In this document: positions 48,445 through 51,973 of the stretch, piece after piece
Layout of the letters: each line of letters begins with the position of its first letter
Position numbering within the stretch: the stretch's first letter is position 1
Source: Patescibacteria group bacterium
GTDB taxonomy: Bacteria > Patescibacteriota > Saccharimonadia > Saccharimonadales > Saccharimonadaceae
Direction of reading: 5' to 3'
Assembly (NCBI GenBank): GCA_004322265.1
Contig: SCSZ01000021.1
Coordinates: 1-51,973, forward strand
DNA: 51,973 bases
The notes under the pieces: generated by a model
Database searches by the model: none
What the model was told of the DNA's origin: nothing
The model's input: only the letters and a program-made list of their open reading frames with translations
Position numbers and translations under genes: made by a program

Positions 48445-48674
48445 GCATCGGTACAATTCTTCAAATAATCACATTAGGCTCAGCGGTCTTGATGATTATC
48501 GCCATACTTTTACAACAGCGTGGGGCATCACTCGGTGCCGGTTTTGGAAGTTCAGGTGAGCTCTATACGACACGTCGTGGGCTTGATAAGAACTTATTCG
48601 AAGTGTCAGTTGTACTCGCTGTTATCTTCGTGCTATCTATTCTTGCCGGACTTCTTATACCAGGCATAAAGTAG
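48441..48674 (+). CDS. secG: Preprotein translocase subunit SecG
   Basis: MIIAILLQQRGASLGAGFGSSGELYTTRRGLDKNLFEVSVVLAVIFVLSILAGLL. Confidence 0.88.
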   Translation: MSIGTILQIITLGSAVLMIIAILLQQRGASLGAGFGSSGELYTTRRGLDKNLFEVSVVLAVIFVLSILAGLLIPGIK

Positions 48675-48687
48675 GAAATCGAACTCT

Positions 48688-50481
48688 ATGGAAGAGGGGA
48701 AACCGAGTCGGTGGCAGCGTCTCCAAAAACTAAGCTTTAATCGCAAAGAGTTAACGCGCCGCATGCGTCGTGCCGAGGGCGTAACAGTTCGTCATGCCCG
48801 CAAATTTATCTTTCATCGTCTAGACAACGTGCGCGAGGTGCGCCGTCATATTATTATGTGGGTTATGGCGGTCGGTATCCTGATCGGCGCGAGCGGCCTC
48901 CAATTAATGTGGTATCAGCATAACTACCAGACGGTCGCCGCAGCGCCTGATGGTACGTACGCCGAAGCCGTGATCGGTCCGCTCAACACATTGAACCCAC
49001 TTTTCGCGAGTAACAGTGCCGAAGAATCAGCCAGCCAACTCTTATTTTCGCGACTGATGTCGTATGACAAGACAGGACACCTTAGTAATGATCTTGCGTC
49101 GGACGTAACTGTCGATGGATCGGGCAAGGTCTATAAAGTAGTAATCCGATCGGATGCACGCTGGAGCGACGGGATTAAATTGACCGCTAAGGACGTTGTG
49201 TTTACGATTGGACTTCTTCAGAACTCCGCTGTGCATTCAACGATTACTGGATGGAATAATGTCTCTGTAACGGAGGTCAACGATACGACGATTCTGTTTA
49301 CGCTGCCTGCAATATATGCTGCCTTTGAACATGCCTTAACGTTCCCAATCCTTCCAGAACACATACTGTCAGGTGTTGCACCGAACGCACTCCGCGAGAA
49401 CGCATTTAGTACTAATCCTGTTGGTAGTGGTCCGTTCAAGTTACGATTTATTCAAGATACAGATACCGCTGGTGGCCACCGAATCATTCATATGGAACGC
49501 AATACCAACTATTATAAAGGCGCAAGTGTGCTCGAGCGCTTTCAGCTACAGGTCTACTCAACGAACGACGAAATCTTAAAGGCTCTAAAGTCTGGCGAAG
49601 TTAACGCTGCCTCTGATTTAACTGCAACTGATGTCGCACAAATCAATCAAAGTCACTATGTAGTTAGGAATAGTCCAATTCAAAGTGGAGTGTACGCGCT
49701 GCTGAATACGACAAGTAGCATGCTGAAAGATAAAGCGATTCGCCAAGCTCTTCAAGTCGGTACTGACACTGCAGCAATTCGCAAACAATTAACGCCTGGC
49801 ACGCCAGCTCTCGATCTGCCATTTACTAGTGGCCAACTTACCGGGGACGTCCCCAAGGCACCAGCATATGATGCGACGGCTGCAGCAAAAATACTTGATG
49901 CTGCCGGTTGGATATTAGACGGAACAGTGCGCAAGAAAGATGGCGTTGCGTTGAAACTTAGTGTTGTAACGACCAAGGACAACGACTACGAACGTGTACT
50001 CGAGACACTTGCTGGTCAGTGGCGAACACTTGGAATAACAGTCAATACGCTCGTCGTTGATCCTGCAGACACGAGTCAAGGATTTGTTCAAAATATTTTG
50101 CAGCCGCGCAATTTTGACGTTTTGTTATACCAATTAACGATCGGGGCTGATCCAGATGTATACGCCTACTGGCATTCGTCGCAAATTGGTGTCCAAGGAC
50201 TTAATTTCTCTAATTACGCTAACGCGATTAGCGATGATGCGCTGGCGAGTGCTCGTTCACGTTTGGAGCCCGAACTTCGTAACAATAAGTATCTTACATT
50301 TGCACGCGAATGGCTGGCTGATGTACCCGCAATTGGCCTATATCAGTCGACAACACACTACGTGTATAGTACTAGCGTGTCGCCGTATCAGGACACAAAC
50401 GTTCTGGTATCACCGGTCGATAGATATGCTGATATTCTATACTGGTCGGCAGGAACGAACTTGGTCTTTAAGACACCGTAA
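48688..50481 (+). CDS. Membrane-anchored peptide-binding protein (ABC SBP family 5)
   Basis: PLNTLNPLFASNSAEESASQLLFSRLMSYDKTGHLSNDLASDVTV, VYKVVIRSDARWSDGIKLTAKDVVFTI, NPVGSGPFKL; N-terminal TM instead of lipobox. Confidence 0.88.
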   Translation: MEEGKPSRWQRLQKLSFNRKELTRRMRRAEGVTVRHARKFIFHRLDNVREVRRHIIMWVMAVGILIGASGLQLMWYQHNYQTVAAAPDGTYAEAVIGPLNTLNPLFASNSAEESASQLLFSRLMSYDKTGHLSNDLASDVTVDGSGKVYKVVIRSDARWSDGIKLTAKDVVFTIGLLQNSAVHSTITGWNNVSVTEVNDTTILFTLPAIYAAFEHALTFPILPEHILSGVAPNALRENAFSTNPVGSGPFKLRFIQDTDTAGGHRIIHMERNTNYYKGASVLERFQLQVYSTNDEILKALKSGEVNAASDLTATDVAQINQSHYVVRNSPIQSGVYALLNTTSSMLKDKAIRQALQVGTDTAAIRKQLTPGTPALDLPFTSGQLTGDVPKAPAYDATAAAKILDAAGWILDGTVRKKDGVALKLSVVTTKDNDYERVLETLAGQWRTLGITVNTLVVDPADTSQGFVQNILQPRNFDVLLYQLTIGADPDVYAYWHSSQIGVQGLNFSNYANAISDDALASARSRLEPELRNNKYLTFAREWLADVPAIGLYQSTTHYVYSTSVSPYQDTNVLVSPVDRYADILYWSAGTNLVFKTP

Positions 50482-50528
50482 TATGCTGACTATCGAATCA
50501 GACAGATCAGATACAAGACTGTTGTAAT

Positions 50529-50551
50529 TTTCCAAGGTTGAACCTTGGAAA
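50529..50551 (+). repeat. REP-like palindrome copy 5
   Basis: tttccaaggtt g aaccttggaaa preceded by actgttgtaatt, as in copy 2. Confidence 0.85.
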
Positions 50552-50558
50552 GGGTTGG

Positions 50559-50598
50559 CCAAAGTAAAAGACCCAAGTGAATGGGTCTTTTACTTTGG
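50559..50598 (-). terminator. tRNA-Leu terminator hairpin
   Basis: ccaaagtaaaagaccca / tgggtcttttactttgg. Confidence 0.8.
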
Positions 50599-50682
50599 TG
50601 CGCGCGAGAGGACTTGAACCTCCACGTCCCGAAGGACACCAGCACCTCAAGCTGGCCTGTCTACCAATTCCAGCACGCGCGC
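50596..50682 (-). tRNA. tRNA-Leu (anticodon GAG), CCA encoded
   Basis: Reverse complement gcgcgcgtgctggaattggtagacaggccagcttgaggtgctggtgtccttcgggacgtggaggttcaagtcctctcgcgcgcacca. Confidence 0.95.
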
Positions 50683-50735
50683 ATTAAGCTAGATTATAAC
50701 ACTATTAGACTAACAGCTAAACTCCTCGAATAAAT

Positions 50736-51200
50736 CTAATTAATGCAGGCATCAAGGCTAAGGACGGATATGCAGTCTGAATCCGTACCAACGTTCAGTA
50801 AAGGTATGTCGGTATTCTGAATTGATAGATGGGCTGAGATGGGATCTACGATTGCATTAATAAGATTCTCAGCAGGTACACTAGGCGACTGGGCTGTCGC
50901 AGTAGTTGGTTGCGATGCAACCGTCTGGATACTAGGAGGTATTATCTGAGCTGACCTCGCACTATTTGTCAGATTGGAATTAATAACAGGGACGATTTCT
51001 GGTACATTTGGAACAGGTTGCATATCATCGGTCTCGTACAAAGCTTTTGTGCTAGTCGAAGTTGACCTAGGTAGGATCGGTCGAGGTAGCGAGAAATCTA
51101 TATGAGACCAAATAATTACAAAGAGAACAACAATAAAGAGGGCTACAAAGGCCAAATTAACCTTCATATGACGTGTTACGCTTTTAGTCCAATCTCGCAT
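50736..51200 (-). CDS. Hypothetical membrane-anchored extracytoplasmic protein
   Basis: 154 aa, one N-terminal TM (LAFVALFIVVLFVIIWSHI) then Ser/Thr/Pro-rich region and C-terminal cysteines. Confidence 0.6.
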   Translation of the reverse strand: MRDWTKSVTRHMKVNLAFVALFIVVLFVIIWSHIDFSLPRPILPRSTSTSTKALYETDDMQPVPNVPEIVPVINSNLTNSARSAQIIPPSIQTVASQPTTATAQSPSVPAENLINAIVDPISAHLSIQNTDIPLLNVGTDSDCISVLSLDACIN

Positions 51201-51303
51201 ATGGTCTAATCGTCCTCACGGTTACACCATCCAGTATAAGCTAGCAATAAGCGTAATTCAATGTTTGCAAACAAAAAGCCCGTTATAAAACGGACTGTTT
51301 GTA

Positions 51304-51380
51304 TGGTGGGCGCTGAGGGGCTCGAACCCCCGACCCCCTCGGTGTAAACGAGGTGCTCTAGCCAACTGAGCTAAGCGCCC
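51304..51380 (-). tRNA. tRNA-Val (anticodon UAC), CCA encoded
   Basis: Reverse complement gggcgcttagctcagttggctagagcacctcgtttacaccgagggggtcgggggttcgagcccctcagcgcccacca. Confidence 0.95.
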
Positions 51381-51515
51381 TTATACCACCTCGGTATTAT
51401 ACAGTACAAAAGCACGCCAGACAACAGTGGTGGGAGCAACATCACTTATGGTTGAATGATTTTACTATTTCTGCTATAATTACAGATAAGGAAACCCGGG
51501 AACGGGTATATTTTT

Positions 51516-51973
51516 ATGAAAGACCCAAAATTTATTCGAAACATTGCAATCATTGCTCACGTCGACCATGGTAAGACGACGCTAGTTGATGGTCTATTAA
51601 AGCAAAGTAACACCTTCCGCTCAAACCAGGCAGAGATGGAACAATCGCTCATTATGGATAGCGGCGACCAGGAGCACGAACGCGGCATCACGATCACTGC
51701 CAAGCAGACATCGGTTTATCATGGCGATTACAAAATTAATATTATCGACACGCCAGGGCACGCCGACTTTAGTGGTGAGGTTGAGCGTACGCTTAATATG
51801 GCCGATGGAGTACTGTTGATCGTTGATGCTCAGGAAGGCCCGATGCCACAGACTAAGTTTGTTTTGTCAAAAGCTCTTGAACTTGGGCTAAAGCCAGTAA
51901 TCGTGATTAACAAAATCGACAAACCATCTCGCAGAATTGATGAAGTCGAAGATGAAATCGCTGATTTGTTCCT
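51516..51973 (+). CDS. typA: Translational GTPase TypA/BipA (3' truncated by window edge)
   Basis: [90 protein letters not shown]. Confidence 0.95.
   Translation, partial: MKDPKFIRNIAIIAHVDHGKTTLVDGLLKQSNTFRSNQAEMEQSLIMDSGDQEHERGITITAKQTSVYHGDYKINIIDTPGHADFSGEVERTLNMADGVLLIVDAQEGPMPQTKFVLSKALELGLKPVIVINKIDKPSRRIDEVEDEIADLF

Overview
The window looks like a chromosomal segment from a Patescibacteria/CPR genome, probably Saccharibacteria-like. That is inferred from gene content, the standard genetic code and a short AlaRS; I could not check it by search. Most genes are housekeeping: pyk-pgk-tpiA, uvrD/pcrA, rsmA, metG, tatD, a cysteine desulfurase, mnmA, alaS, ruvX, mltG, obg, sbcB, uvrA, uvrC, rplY, secG, pepP and the start of typA. 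There are three tRNAs: Glu-UUC, Leu-GAG and Val-UAC. Main points of interest: (1) a modular surface family in which three genes share a pilin-like head with a conserved YC...SGxC signature, fused to different display modules: Asp-box repeats, FN3 plus three tandem phage tail-collar domains, or FN3 only on a non-cleavable membrane anchor; (2) a RAYT (REP-associated tyrosine transposase) with five intergenic copies of a 23-25 bp palindrome TTTCCAAGGTT(G/C)AACCTTGGAAA, including one inverted REPIN-like pair, with two copies sitting just beyond tRNA terminators; (3) a sharply GC-rich island (about 2.45-5.06 kb) encoding a lipoprotein and a membrane protein behind a long, heavily structured leader; (4) a ydaO/c-di-AMP-like riboswitch candidate upstream of a DUF348/G5 cell-wall protein; (5) a ~106 nt long-stem element between dedA and rplY; (6) a LysM-CHAP gene with a long leader and a possible AUU start codon. 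No CRISPR array or rRNA was seen. All family assignments come from reading the protein sequences, not from database searches.
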